From Hyphomicrobium sp. D-2 (GTDB lineage Bacteria; Pseudomonadota; Alphaproteobacteria; Rhizobiales; Hyphomicrobiaceae): a stretch of DNA of 64,000 nt. Below, in pieces: positions 53,338 to 63,718 of the stretch (positions within the stretch are counted from its first letter, which is position 1; every line of letters begins with the position of its first letter). Both the position numbers and the translations under genes were made by a program. The notes under the pieces were generated by a model. That model had not been told where the DNA came from and did no database searches. It saw nothing but the letters and a program-made list of their open reading frames with translations. The stretch is from assembly GCF_029872155.1 (NCBI RefSeq), contig NZ_JARXLA010000008.1, positions 250,501 through 314,500 of the forward strand. Direction: 5' to 3'.

Positions 53338-54089
53338 CAGAGCACCCCGGCTTCCGTCTTGAGCTTCTGGACCAGTTCGGCAACGCTGCCGACACGCACG
53401 CCCGCCTTGCGGGATGCCGGTTCGGAAATCTTCTGAACGTTGAGGCGCGGGGCAATATCGACGCCGAAGTCCTCAGGCTTCTTGGTGTCGAGCGGCTTCT
53501 TCTTTGCCTTCATGATGTTCGGCAGCGAAGGATAGCGTGGCTCGTTGAGACGCAGGTCGGTGCTCACCACCGCCGGCATCCTCAGGCGTACGGTTTCAAG
53601 GCCGCCATCGACCTCACGCGTGACCACGGCAGCGCCGTCGGCCAGCTCAAGCTTGGAAGCGAACGTGCCCTGGGGCCAGCCCAGCAGCCCGGACAGCATC
53701 TGGCCGGTCTGGTTGCAATCGTCGTCGATGGCCTGCTTGCCGAGGATGACGAGATCGGGCTTCTCAGCCTCGACGATGGCCTTGAGGATCTTGGCGACTG
53801 CCAGCGGCTCGACGGGCGTATCAGCCGTCTCGACCAGGATCGCGCGGTCGGCGCCGATCGCGAGTGCTGTGCGGAGCGTTTCCTGCGCCTTCGTCGGGCC
53901 AATGGAAACGACGATGACCTCACTGGCCCCGCCCTTTTCCTTGATGCGAACTGCCTCTTCGACAGCAATTTCATCAAAGGGATTCATCGACATCTTAACG
54001 TTTGCCAGATCGATCCCCGAGCCATCCGGCTTGACGCGAATCTTGACGTTAAAATCGACAACTCGTTTGACCGGCACCAGGATCTTCAT
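53337..54089 (-). CDS. etfB: electron transfer flavoprotein subunit beta
   Basis: A 250-residue EtfB with the N-terminal [19 protein letters not shown], the AMP-binding region ([20 protein letters not shown]) and the recognition loop [20 protein letters not shown]. The C-terminal arm ([17 protein letters not shown]) reaches over EtfA. It is the first gene of the etfB-etfA-hbd operon. The 274-base gap upstream contains no gene and presumably its promoter. Confidence 0.96.
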   Translation of the reverse strand: MKILVPVKRVVDFNVKIRVKPDGSGIDLANVKMSMNPFDEIAVEEAVRIKEKGGASEVIVVSIGPTKAQETLRTALAIGADRAILVETADTPVEPLAVAKILKAIVEAEKPDLVILGKQAIDDDCNQTGQMLSGLLGWPQGTFASKLELADGAAVVTREVDGGLETVRLRMPAVVSTDLRLNEPRYPSLPNIMKAKKKPLDTKKPEDFGVDIAPRLNVQKISEPASRKAGVRVGSVAELVQKLKTEAGVL

Positions 54090-54363
54090 GCCGTCGGCTC
54101 TCCAGCGCTATTGGCGATTTTTTGGGAACGGGGGATATGCCTTTGCAGCGCGACGGTGAAAAAGCGCGCCGCGATAAAGTCCCCTGTCTCACGCCTTCTT
54201 CTATTTATTCGCAAGTGCGAAAAATGAAACTAGAAGCGCCGGGAATGCAAGTCAATTGGCGCGCGAATTAACCCAAACAAGGGTACGCAATCGCCGCACG
54301 GGACAGATCGGTAACGTCCCATCTCGCGCCGGACCGGGTCAGAACCGCTAGCTTTGAAAGGCT

Positions 54364-55083
54364 TCAGGCGAGTTTCATATCGCGATCGAAAAGCTGCACC
54401 CCTGGCCGGCGCATGAAGACGATCAACACCGCACCCGTGATGAGGCCGCCGATGTGCGCCCACCAGGCTACCGGACTGCCATCGGGCATCAGCAGCATCG
54501 CAACTTGCATCGCCACCCACACGCCAAGCGCCAGACCGGCGGTGATGCGCAGCGGGATGACCTTGAACGCCAGCACCCACACATTCACTCTCGGATGCAG
54601 CATCAGGTAGGCCGCAATAACGCCTGCAACAGCGCCACTCGCGCCAATCAGCGGCACGTCACTATCGGGCTGCATGATCGTGTGCAGCAATCCCGCCATG
54701 ACACCGCACGCGATGTAGAAAAGCAGAAACTTCGCATGCCCCATGGCGTCTTCGACGTTATCGCCAAACACCCACAGGAACAGCATGTTGCCGACCAGAT
54801 GGAAGATGTCAGCATGGAAGAACATGTACGTCAGCAGCGTCGTCTGGACAGCCAGCGGATACGAATATCCGCCCTCGGGAACCAGCGTGCCCGATGCCTC
54901 GCCGACCGGCAGAATTGACGCCAGCAGATTGCGCGGCGTTACCGCGAAGCTCGCGATCGACGCGTCGCCCAGACCGCTGACCTCAAGAATGAACACCAGA
55001 ACATTCACAACGATGAGGGAGACGGTCACATACTGAAACGGAATACTCTTCAAGGAATTGTCGTCGCGCAGCGGAATGAACAC
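54364..55083 (-). CDS. rhomboid-family intramembrane serine protease
   Basis: The 239 residues contain six to seven membrane segments. The HxxxN motif lies in FFHADIFHLVGNMLFLWVFG, the catalytic Ser in IGASGAVAGVIAAYL, and the catalytic His in WWAHIGGLITG. All three key elements are intact, so proteolytic activity within the inner membrane is expected. An insertion of about 25 residues (VGEASGTLVPEGGYSYP) sits in the first periplasmic loop, as in many alphaproteobacterial members. The substrate is unknown. The adjacent cob(I)alamin adenosyltransferase gene, 103 bases away, is on the same strand. Confidence 0.92.
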   Translation of the reverse strand: MFIPLRDDNSLKSIPFQYVTVSLIVVNVLVFILEVSGLGDASIASFAVTPRNLLASILPVGEASGTLVPEGGYSYPLAVQTTLLTYMFFHADIFHLVGNMLFLWVFGDNVEDAMGHAKFLLFYIACGVMAGLLHTIMQPDSDVPLIGASGAVAGVIAAYLMLHPRVNVWVLAFKVIPLRITAGLALGVWVAMQVAMLLMPDGSPVAWWAHIGGLITGAVLIVFMRRPGVQLFDRDMKLA

Positions 55084-55186
55084 TCTGGCAGCCCCAATTA
55101 TTCAAGACCCGAAGGATTAGGAGTAAGTAGTCCGCCAGACGTTCAATCCGCCGAACGCCGCGCTGTGCTTTAGCGATGCTGCTCTT

Positions 55187-55768
55187 TTATCTGTTCTGCC
55201 CCGGCACCCAAAGTACATCGCTCTTGCCGCGATCGTTCACATAGCGGCTGGCAACGAAGAGAAAATCCGAAAGCCGGTTGATGTATTGCAGTGCCGCGGT
55301 GCCAACGGGCTCGTTGGGGTCACCGGCCAGCTCCACCATCAACCGCTCGGCGCGGCGTGAAATCGTCCGCGCAACATGCAGCGCCGCCGCCGCTGGCGAA
55401 CCGCCCGGCAGCACGAACGAGCGCAGCGGCTTCAGCTCGCTGTTCATCTCGTCGATTTCCGCTTCAAGCCGCTCAACCTGAGTCTGGCTGATCCGCAGTG
55501 GCTCATATTCCATCTTCTGGCCGCGGTCGGGCACGCACAGATCGGCGCCAAGGTCGAACAGATCGTTCTGAACCCGCACCAGCTTGGCATCGACACCGGG
55601 ATGCCCCGAGCCCAGGTGAACCCGCACCATGCCGATGCTCGCATTGGTCTCGTCTACCGTGCCATAGGCCGCGATCCGCAGATCGTGCTTGAGCACCCGC
55701 TCGCCGCTTCCCAGCGCGGTAGTGCCTTTATCGCCGGTGCGCGTATAAATCTTGCTGAGTACAACCAT
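55187..55768 (-). CDS. PduO-type cob(I)alamin adenosyltransferase
   Basis: The ATG at 55768 gives 193 residues; the open frame continues upstream without homology. The nucleotide loop is KIYTRTGDKGTTALGSGERV, followed by AYGTVDETNASIG and FVLPGGSPAAAALHVART, then SRRAERLMVEL and INRLSDFLFVASRYVN. These are the PduO-family signatures. It transfers the adenosyl group from ATP to cobalamin, making adenosylcobalamin for methylmalonyl-CoA mutase and similar enzymes. Confidence 0.94.
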   Translation of the reverse strand: MVVLSKIYTRTGDKGTTALGSGERVLKHDLRIAAYGTVDETNASIGMVRVHLGSGHPGVDAKLVRVQNDLFDLGADLCVPDRGQKMEYEPLRISQTQVERLEAEIDEMNSELKPLRSFVLPGGSPAAAALHVARTISRRAERLMVELAGDPNEPVGTAALQYINRLSDFLFVASRYVNDRGKSDVLWVPGQNR

Positions 55769-55841
55769 TCGACTTGCCAATCCCGTAAGTGCCGAGCCTG
55801 TGACTTCGCCGATCCGATGGCGACCGCCGCGGCCAGCGCCT

Positions 55842-56033
55842 TCAGACGTAGGTATGAACGACCGCGTAGAGCACAATGATGGCAATTGCCAACGCCTGCA
55901 GGCCGACGCGCCACCGCATCAGCTTCTGGCTAAGGTTGGGCCTGCCCTGCCCGATCGTCATAATGCCGAGAAAAAGCACGATAGCCACCGCCACCACCGC
56001 TATCGTGGTCATGTGGTAGAGCACTGTTTCCAT
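55842..56033 (-). CDS. HIG1-domain twin-transmembrane small protein
   Basis: A 63-residue protein with two membrane helices (residues 8-27, TTIAVVAVAIVLFLGIMTIG; 45-62). The loop carries LSQKLMRWRVGLQALAI, which matches the conserved (Q/L)-MR-x-RV-x2-Q element of the HIG1 (hypoxia-induced) family. Bacterial HIG1 proteins are linked to respiratory supercomplex and cytochrome oxidase function; that role here is inferred from the family. It stands 73 bases upstream of the adenosyltransferase gene on the same strand. The start is the ATG at 56033; earlier frame content is not protein-like. Confidence 0.82.
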   Translation of the reverse strand: METVLYHMTTIAVVAVAIVLFLGIMTIGQGRPNLSQKLMRWRVGLQALAIAIIVLYAVVHTYV

Positions 56034-56217
56034 CGCGTTCGATCCCTGTTTGCTGGGCCATTCATTAGGCCTTTGAACTTCGGCCCGCAAACCGTATCTG
56101 CTGGCTGCTGGCGTACAAAGCAGAGCCCCGCAACCCTCTGGCAAGGCCTGCGCGCCATAATTGCCGTATTTCCAGCCTCAGTAGAGACTCAGCCATATTA
56201 TTCGGAGCAATCGGCCT

Positions 56218-57666
56218 TTGACGCGGGCACGCCTGACCTTTTCCATCCACCACCGTTTTCGCCTGCTGGCGGCCGTACTGGCCGTCACCGGTGTTGCTGC
56301 GCCGATGTGCCTCCCGTCCGCCATCGCTCAGGATCGCTCAAAGCCTGCCTCTGCGGAGGAAGCAAAGAGTCGGCTTGAGCATAAGCAGCAGGAACTGCAG
56401 AACGCCCAGCAGCGGGCCAAATCCCTCGAAGGCGACGTTGACGGCCTGGCCGCCGAACGCGAGCGCCTGAACACGCAGTTGGTGGATACTGCCAAGATCA
56501 TCAAGGACAGCGAAGGCCAGCTCACCGACATTGAATCCCGGCTGGAAGAGCTGGAGAGCCAGGAACGCATCCTGCGAGGCTCGCTCAGCCAGCGCAACGA
56601 CCAGATTGCAAAGCTGTTGGGTGCGCTCCAGCGCATGGGCCGCAATCCACCGCCCGCAATCATCACCGACCGGGAAGACGCGTTGGAGATGGTGCGCAGT
56701 GCCATGCTGTTGTCGGCTGCATTTCCCGAACTCGGCAATCAGGCGCAAGCACTGATGACCCGCTTGAATGAGCTTGCCCGCGTGACGGGCGACATCCGCA
56801 CCCAGCGCGACAAGCTGCGCAGCGAGATGGCCCACTTCAACGATGCCCGCGTGCGCCTGTCCGGTCTGATGCAGGAGAAAAGCGTTGCCCTGGACCAGCG
56901 CCAGTCCGAACTGAAGCAGATGCGCACGGCTGCCGCCGACATCTCGCGCAACGTCAACAACCTCAACGACCTTATCGTTCAACTCGACAAGGCGGTGCAG
57001 ACGAACACCGGGCTGGGCGCCTATGAAGCCCAACGGGCGCGAGAAAAGCCCAACATTACGCCGAATTCATCTTCAGCCAGTGACGCACCCACCCCCATCG
57101 ATGCCCCTCCGGCAGCGCGAACAGCCGATGCAAAAGCATCGCCCGCAAAGAGCGCCGAGAAGGATTTGAATGTGGTCGAACTGGCACCGAGCACAGCCTT
57201 GGGGCGCCCCGGCAGAATCGAGCCCGAGGTCGAATTTATCAAGACAAAAGGGCTTTTGCCGCTTCCTGTACAAGGTCGGAAGGTGCTCAACTTCAACGAC
57301 AAGACGCAGTACGGCGGACAGTCCAAAGGCATCGTTCTTGAGACCCGGCAGGGCGCTCAGGTCACCTCGCCGTGCGACGGCTGGATCGTTTACGCTGGTG
57401 AGTTTCGCAGCTACGGCCAACTCTTGATAATCAATGCCGGCGACGGCTATCATGTTCTGCTAGCCGGCCTATCTCAGATCGACGTTCAGCCGGGACAATT
57501 CGTGCTCGCGGCTGAGCCCATCGGAACTATGAGTGGCTGGTCGCAACAGACACGCCCCGTTGCCGCTAATAGTGCCCCCGTCCTCTACGTGGAGTTTCGT
57601 AAGGACGGACGGCCTGTAAACCCCGACCCATGGTGGGCCGCGAGGGATCGAAAGGTGCAAGGATAA
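56218..57666 (+). CDS. EnvC-like murein hydrolase activator (degenerate LytM/M23 domain)
   Basis: A 482-residue secreted protein from a TTG with a GGAG site. A signal peptide (residues about 14-40, LLAAVLAVTGVAAP) precedes a long coiled coil (about 45-265) and a Pro/Ala-rich linker. The C-terminal M23 fold (about 365-480) reads GIVLETRQGAQVTSPCDGWI and LYVEFRKDG. The zinc residues of active LytM enzymes (HxxxD and HxH) are missing, as in EnvC, so it should activate amidases during cell division and not cut peptidoglycan itself. Its stop overlaps the ctpA start (TAATG). Confidence 0.88.
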   Translation: MTRARLTFSIHHRFRLLAAVLAVTGVAAPMCLPSAIAQDRSKPASAEEAKSRLEHKQQELQNAQQRAKSLEGDVDGLAAERERLNTQLVDTAKIIKDSEGQLTDIESRLEELESQERILRGSLSQRNDQIAKLLGALQRMGRNPPPAIITDREDALEMVRSAMLLSAAFPELGNQAQALMTRLNELARVTGDIRTQRDKLRSEMAHFNDARVRLSGLMQEKSVALDQRQSELKQMRTAAADISRNVNNLNDLIVQLDKAVQTNTGLGAYEAQRAREKPNITPNSSSASDAPTPIDAPPAARTADAKASPAKSAEKDLNVVELAPSTALGRPGRIEPEVEFIKTKGLLPLPVQGRKVLNFNDKTQYGGQSKGIVLETRQGAQVTSPCDGWIVYAGEFRSYGQLLIINAGDGYHVLLAGLSQIDVQPGQFVLAAEPIGTMSGWSQQTRPVAANSAPVLYVEFRKDGRPVNPDPWWAARDRKVQG

Positions 57667-59057
57667 TGCGCAAGACGGAATTCGCCTTCTGGACGTTCCT
57701 GCTGATGACGGGCCTCGCCGGAGCGACGACCCTCCTCAACGTTACGCGCACCTACTCGGCTTCGGCCTCGCAGAATTCAGAACTGTATCGTCAGCTCGAT
57801 CTGTTCGGCGACGTGCTTGAGCGCGTTCGCGCCGACTATGTCGACAAGCCGGACGACACGATGCTGATCGAGTCGGCCATCAATGGCATGCTCACTGCCC
57901 TTGACCCGCACTCGTCCTATCTGAGCCCCAAGAACTATCGCGACATGCAGGTGCAGACGCGCGGTGAGTTCGGCGGCCTCGGCATCGAAGTGACGATGGA
58001 GAACGGCGTCGTGAAGGTCGTGTCGCCGATCGACGACACCCCCGCATACAAGGCCGGACTGCAGGCAAACGACCTGATCACCCACCTGGACGGTGAGCAG
58101 ATCGTCGGTCTGACGCTGGAGCAGGCGGTTGAGAAAATGCGCGGGCCGGTCAACACGCCGATCAGCCTGACGATCGTGCGCAAGGGCACCGACGATCCCT
58201 TCGACGTGAAGGTGACGCGCGACATCATCCGCATCAATGCCGTCAAAGCCCGCAACGAGGGTGACGACATCGCCTACATCAAGGTCACCACCTTCAACGA
58301 GCAGACCCACGCCAACCTGGTGAAGGCGATCGAGACTGCCAAGAAGGAACTGGGCAAGAATCTCAAGGGCTACATCATCGATCTGCGCAACAACCCCGGC
58401 GGTTTGCTGGATCAGGCGATTGCTGTGTCCGATGACTTCCTCGACCGCGGTGCCGTGGTTCTGACCAAGGGCCGCAACAACGAGGAAACTCAGCGCGCGC
58501 AGGCAAACCCCGGCGATCTGACGGACGGCAAGAAGGTTGTCGTGCTCATCAACGGTGGCTCGGCCTCGGCGTCTGAAATCGTCGCTGGTGCACTGCAGGA
58601 CCACAAGCGCGCCACCGTCATCGGCACGCGTTCGTTCGGCAAGGGCTCGGTGCAGACCATCATCCCGCTGGGCGCAAACGGCGCCATCCGCCTGACGACG
58701 GCGCGCTACTACACGCCGTCCAACCGCTCGATCCAGGCCAAGGGCATCGACCCTGACATCGTGATCGAACAGGAACTGCCGGAAGAGCTGAAGAAGAAGA
58801 CTGTATCCGCCGCCGACAATTCACGCGGCGAGGCATCGCTGCGCGGCCATCTCCGCAATCCGGAGACCGGCAAGGAAGAAGAAGAGGGCAAGGAAGCTGC
58901 CAAGGAATCTTCGGGTTCGTCGGCTTATGTGCCCAAGGAAGCGGAGAAGGACACTCAGCTCCAGTATGCGCTTTCGTTCCTGCGCGGCACGGCCACGGAC
59001 AGCCAGACCGCCCAGAAGGCTCAGCCGGAAGGCGCCAAGGAAAAGGCCAAGAACTGA
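57666..59057 (+). CDS. ctpA: carboxy-terminal processing protease (S41)
   Basis: A 463-residue protease. An N-terminal signal/anchor (FWTFLLMTGLAGATTLL) leads to a PDZ domain (about residues 95-175, FGGLGIEVTMENGVVKVVSP) and the S41 core: IDLRNNPGGLLDQAI, the catalytic Ser in NGGSASASEIVAGALQD and the Lys in GTRSFGKGSVQT. The tail is rich in Glu, Lys and Ala. It trims or degrades periplasmic proteins, including peptidoglycan enzymes, which fits its coupling to envC. The ATG overlaps the envC stop by one base. A terminator follows. Confidence 0.95.
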   Translation: MRKTEFAFWTFLLMTGLAGATTLLNVTRTYSASASQNSELYRQLDLFGDVLERVRADYVDKPDDTMLIESAINGMLTALDPHSSYLSPKNYRDMQVQTRGEFGGLGIEVTMENGVVKVVSPIDDTPAYKAGLQANDLITHLDGEQIVGLTLEQAVEKMRGPVNTPISLTIVRKGTDDPFDVKVTRDIIRINAVKARNEGDDIAYIKVTTFNEQTHANLVKAIETAKKELGKNLKGYIIDLRNNPGGLLDQAIAVSDDFLDRGAVVLTKGRNNEETQRAQANPGDLTDGKKVVVLINGGSASASEIVAGALQDHKRATVIGTRSFGKGSVQTIIPLGANGAIRLTTARYYTPSNRSIQAKGIDPDIVIEQELPEELKKKTVSAADNSRGEASLRGHLRNPETGKEEEEGKEAAKESSGSSAYVPKEAEKDTQLQYALSFLRGTATDSQTAQKAQPEGAKEKAKN

Positions 59058-59384
59058 GGTCGCAGAGATCGCCAGTTTCCGACACTGACAACCAGCCGGA
59101 TCGCAAACTGCGGTCCGGCTGTTTTCTTTTTCGAGACCGATGCGGGTGCCGAACTAGCCGGATTATCGGCAGGCCATCACACTCCGACGCCGGCGCCCCA
59201 TTCGCGAGGCCAATCCCATGGCGCGAGCTTCGGACTGACGTGTTGACTTGGCTCTTCGTATGTGACCGCCAGCCCCACTCAGCTGCCACACAGGTCCGCT
59301 AGTGCTAATCTCAATTCCTGAGATCCGCGCAGTTCCGGCGTCGGGTCCTGCGAGCAGCCTCCTGACAACCGAGACGTCGATCCA
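59058..59384. other. gap between ctpA and the first Nudix gene
   Basis: The 327 bases contain the ctpA terminator at the left and no protein-like frame in the rest. The promoter of the tandem Nudix genes should lie to the right of 59140. Confidence 0.4.
59094..59131 (+). terminator. Rho-independent terminator of envC-ctpA
   Basis: Arms AGCCGGATCGCA and TGCGGTCCGGCT pair with one mismatch around a 3-base loop, followed by GTTTTCTTTTTC. It lies 37 bases after the ctpA stop. Confidence 0.88.
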
Positions 59385-59903
59385 ATGAGCAAATCACACC
59401 ACCCAATCTCGGCCGACTATCGCCCCTGTGTTGGCATCGCGCTGTTCAATCGCGACGGCCTCGTCTGGATCGGGCGCCGCGCCGACGCGCCGGGCGAGCC
59501 TGAGGGCCCGGGCGCGTGGTGGCAGATGCCCCAGGGTGGCATCGACAAGGGCGAGGACCCGGCTGAAGCGGCCTTGCGTGAGCTGTACGAAGAAACAAGC
59601 ATTCGCTCGGCCATCATCATCGGCGAGACGGACGACTGGCTACGATACGATCTGCCACCGGAACTGATCGGCAAGGCCTGGAAGGGAAAATATCGCGGGC
59701 AGGCGCAAAAGTGGTTCGCTATGCGTTTCGATGGCGACGAAAGCGAGATCAACATCGCCGCTCCCGCAGGACACAAGGCGGAGTTTTCGCACTGGCGCTG
59801 GAACCCGCTGGATCGGGTCGCGGACCTCATCGTTCCGTTCAAACGCTCGGTATATCAGCAGGTTGTATCGGCGTTTGCATCGCACGCTGAACCGCTGCGA
59901 TGA
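59385..59903 (+). CDS. RNA pyrophosphohydrolase RppH-like (Nudix), first copy
   Basis: A 172-residue Nudix hydrolase with the RppH layout: [35 protein letters not shown], the Nudix box ending RELYEETSI, and the late regions [14 protein letters not shown] and [20 protein letters not shown]. The Glu residues that bind metal are all kept, although the usual Gly before the last box residue is Ser. RppH removes pyrophosphate from 5'-triphosphate mRNA ends and so starts decay. A paralogue follows 117 bases later. Which copy is the main RppH cannot be told; a dinucleoside polyphosphate hydrolase (IalA type) is an alternative for either. Confidence 0.9.
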   Translation: MSKSHHPISADYRPCVGIALFNRDGLVWIGRRADAPGEPEGPGAWWQMPQGGIDKGEDPAEAALRELYEETSIRSAIIIGETDDWLRYDLPPELIGKAWKGKYRGQAQKWFAMRFDGDESEINIAAPAGHKAEFSHWRWNPLDRVADLIVPFKRSVYQQVVSAFASHAEPLR

Positions 59904-60020
59904 CGCCACACCGATGCATCGGTGCACATTTTTGTTAACGTCATAGAATAGCTTAATTTTCGCAACAAACTCGGATAGAATCAATTTTCTCGCACTCGTA
60001 CTGTTGATAGCTGGCAACAC

Positions 60021-60587
60021 ATGTCCACTTCGCGCTCATCCAATGCTTCCACCATCGCGCTGCCCATGCGGCCGTGCGTCGGTGTTGTGCTGTTCAATCG
60101 GGATGGCCACGTCTGGATGGGCAAACACCGCCCGAAGTGGGCCACGGGCAACGCCGCCATTGCGGCGGGCAGCGAAACCGTCTGGCAACTGCCCCAGGGC
60201 GGCATCGAGCCGATGGAGCCCTCGCGCGAGGCCGCCTTCCGTGAGTTATGGGAGGAAACCGGCGTCACCAATGCGACGCTCATCGGCGAGATCCCCACCT
60301 GGCTGACGTATCATCTACCGCCGGAGTTGATGGGCATTGCCCTCAAGGGCCGCTACGCCGGGCATCGCCTGCGCTGGTATGCGATGCGTTTCGACGGTCC
60401 TGACAGCGAGATCGACATCACGCCGAAGGGCGGCGCGAGCAAGCCCGAGTTCGAGGAATGGCGGTGGGTGCCGCTCGCGGAGGTGCCGTCGCTGGCCATC
60501 GGCTATCGCCGTCCTGTGTACGAGGAAGTTGCGCGGGAGTTCGCACGCTTCGGCTCGCCTGCCGCCATGGCCGTCGCGGCCGAGTAG
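60021..60587 (+). CDS. RNA pyrophosphohydrolase RppH/IalA-like (Nudix), second copy
   Basis: A 188-residue paralogue of the preceding gene. It has MRPCVGVVLFNRDGHVWMGK, VWQLPQGGIEPMEPS and the full Nudix box through RELWEETGV, then RLRWYAMRFDGPDSEIDI and FEEWRWVPLAEVPSLAIGYR. All metal ligands and the box Gly are intact. A segment at about residues 25-45 (GKHRPKWATGNAAIAAGSET) is longer than in the first copy. The two arose by tandem duplication or represent distinct RppH and ApnA hydrolase branches. Confidence 0.9.
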   Translation: MSTSRSSNASTIALPMRPCVGVVLFNRDGHVWMGKHRPKWATGNAAIAAGSETVWQLPQGGIEPMEPSREAAFRELWEETGVTNATLIGEIPTWLTYHLPPELMGIALKGRYAGHRLRWYAMRFDGPDSEIDITPKGGASKPEFEEWRWVPLAEVPSLAIGYRRPVYEEVAREFARFGSPAAMAVAAE

Positions 60588-60602
60588 ATTGGCTGGCGCT
60601 TT

Positions 60603-60899
60603 CTATAGCTCGACGATAATTCCGCCCCTCATCGACCGATCACCTCGCTTATACTCAGGTCGAGGCCCATCAAACATATCGGCCGATATGTTGATGCTAA
60701 TAACCTTATCCAACCTAAATAGCTTCCAATGTTCATGTTCGCCAGAAGCGCTAGCACCGGAGCGCTGGTAGGCACGCAATAAGATATTGCCATCACTGCT
60801 GTAACCTAGAGCATGAGGCTCAACGCTCCTCAATCCAGGCGGATAATCAATTGCCAACACACAGCGTTGGATTAAAGATCGTCGTACAATTGCTTCCAT
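60603..60899 (-). CDS. small stand-alone WYL-like protein
   Basis: The ATG at 60899, after an AAAGGA site, gives 98 residues. The layout (AIVRRSLIQRCVLAIDYPPG, RSVEPHALGYSSDGNILLRA, HWKLFRLDKVISINISADMF, RPEYKRGD) resembles the WYL fold, a small beta-barrel that senses nucleic acid or nucleotide ligands. No helix-turn-helix domain is attached. The surrounding 400 bases are more AT-rich than the neighbours, suggesting later acquisition. It is convergent with the second Nudix gene. Function unknown; assignment to WYL is moderate. Confidence 0.6.
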   Translation of the reverse strand: MEAIVRRSLIQRCVLAIDYPPGLRSVEPHALGYSSDGNILLRAYQRSGASASGEHEHWKLFRLDKVISINISADMFDGPRPEYKRGDRSMRGGIIVEL

Positions 60900-60997
60900 T
60901 TCGAAATCCTTTCGACATTTAAACGCCATAAGTGGCAACAAGACTTCCTCTTAACCATGCTACTTTGCCACTTTTTCTAAAATTGTCAATAAACGAA

Positions 60998-61029
60998 AAA
61001 GTCCGCACGTCGTGAGACATGCGGACTTT
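60998..61029 (-). terminator. Rho-independent terminator of the atp operon
   Basis: A perfect 10-base stem AAAGTCCGCA/TGCGGACTTT with a 12-base loop. On the minus strand it is followed by TTCGTTTATTG after the stem's own T-run, and it lies 57 bases beyond the atpC stop. Confidence 0.85.
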
Positions 61030-61085
61030 GTGATTTTTCAGTGCAGAAGCCAGCTTCGGCGGTCTCATCCGCCGATAAGTCCGGC

Positions 61086-61481
61086 TCAAGCCTTGAGCTG
61101 GATACGCTTCAAAAGGTCAATCAGACCCTCAGCCGTCATGCGAGCATGATCGTCCTTTGCCTCAGCAAGCTGAGCCTCAGCGGCCTTGAGTTCGCTAGCG
61201 AGGCGATCGCCCCGCAAATCCTCAACCGATACCGCCGACTGCGCCAGGATGGTCAGGCGATCGGGATCGGCTTCGGCAACGCCCTTCTTGACCAGAAGCT
61301 GCTGGCGCCCTTCCGGCGAGGTCACCTCAAGAATACCCGGACGAATGGTGGAGATGAACGGAGAGTGCCCAGCCAGTACAGCGAAGTCACCTTCGGCACC
61401 GGGGACCACAACCTGCTCAACCTGACCTGAAAACAGAAGGCGCTCAGGCGTCACCAGCTCAAAATTGAAAGTCGCTGCCAT
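61086..61481 (-). CDS. atpC: ATP synthase epsilon subunit
   Basis: A 131-residue protein. The N-terminal beta-sandwich (FNFELVTPERLLFSGQVEQV, GAEGDFAVLAGHSPFISTIR, LVKKGVAEADPDRLTILAQS) is typical of F1 epsilon. The C-terminal helical hairpin (LASELKAAEAQLAEAKDDH) is present. It sits in the central stalk and can inhibit ATP hydrolysis. It is the last gene of the operon. Unusually, another gene stands between it and atpD. Confidence 0.95.
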   Translation of the reverse strand: MAATFNFELVTPERLLFSGQVEQVVVPGAEGDFAVLAGHSPFISTIRPGILEVTSPEGRQQLLVKKGVAEADPDRLTILAQSAVSVEDLRGDRLASELKAAEAQLAEAKDDHARMTAEGLIDLLKRIQLKA

Positions 61482-61495
61482 CGTTCAAACTGTCC

Positions 61496-61771
61496 TCAGT
61501 CCTCGTCGTCTTCGTCGACATCGCCGGTCTTGGCGCGCACGTCTTCGACGGTCTGCAGCTTCGTTCCGCAGAACGGGCAGAAGAACATCGGATGATCTAC
61601 CATGCCGGCGTCATCGTCCTCTTCATCGAGGTCGATCAGGCCAACGGACATATAGAGCACGCCGTCCTCGCCCACGGTCAGGAGTGGTTCGAACTCCTCG
61701 CCGCTCATAGCATCCTGCAGGTCAACGCAGCAGGTGCCGAACTCATGCACGCCTGAAGTTCCAACGGCCAT
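61496..61771 (-). CDS. acidic zinc-ribbon small protein inside the atp operon
   Basis: A 91-residue protein with an AAGGA-type site before its ATG. It is very acidic (LDEEDDDAG; ends GDVDEDDED). A CPFCG motif in MFFCPFCGTKLQTVEDV gives one half of a zinc ribbon; the other cysteines are the CC pair near residue 14 (GTCCVDLQDAM). It lies 14 bases upstream of atpC and 54 bases downstream of atpD, on the same strand, and is surely co-transcribed. The family is not recognised. It could be a metal-binding assembly or regulatory partner of the ATP synthase, which is inference from position. Confidence 0.72.
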   Translation of the reverse strand: MAVGTSGVHEFGTCCVDLQDAMSGEEFEPLLTVGEDGVLYMSVGLIDLDEEDDDAGMVDHPMFFCPFCGTKLQTVEDVRAKTGDVDEDDED

Positions 61772-61825
61772 AACGGTCGTCCTTGAATCGGGCCCCGATC
61801 GATTGCCGGGGCCCCGGTTAAATTA

Positions 61826-63686
<1,861 letters not shown>

Positions 63687-63718
63687 GACGTTTCCCCAGA
63701 TCCCTTCTCGCCGGCCGC

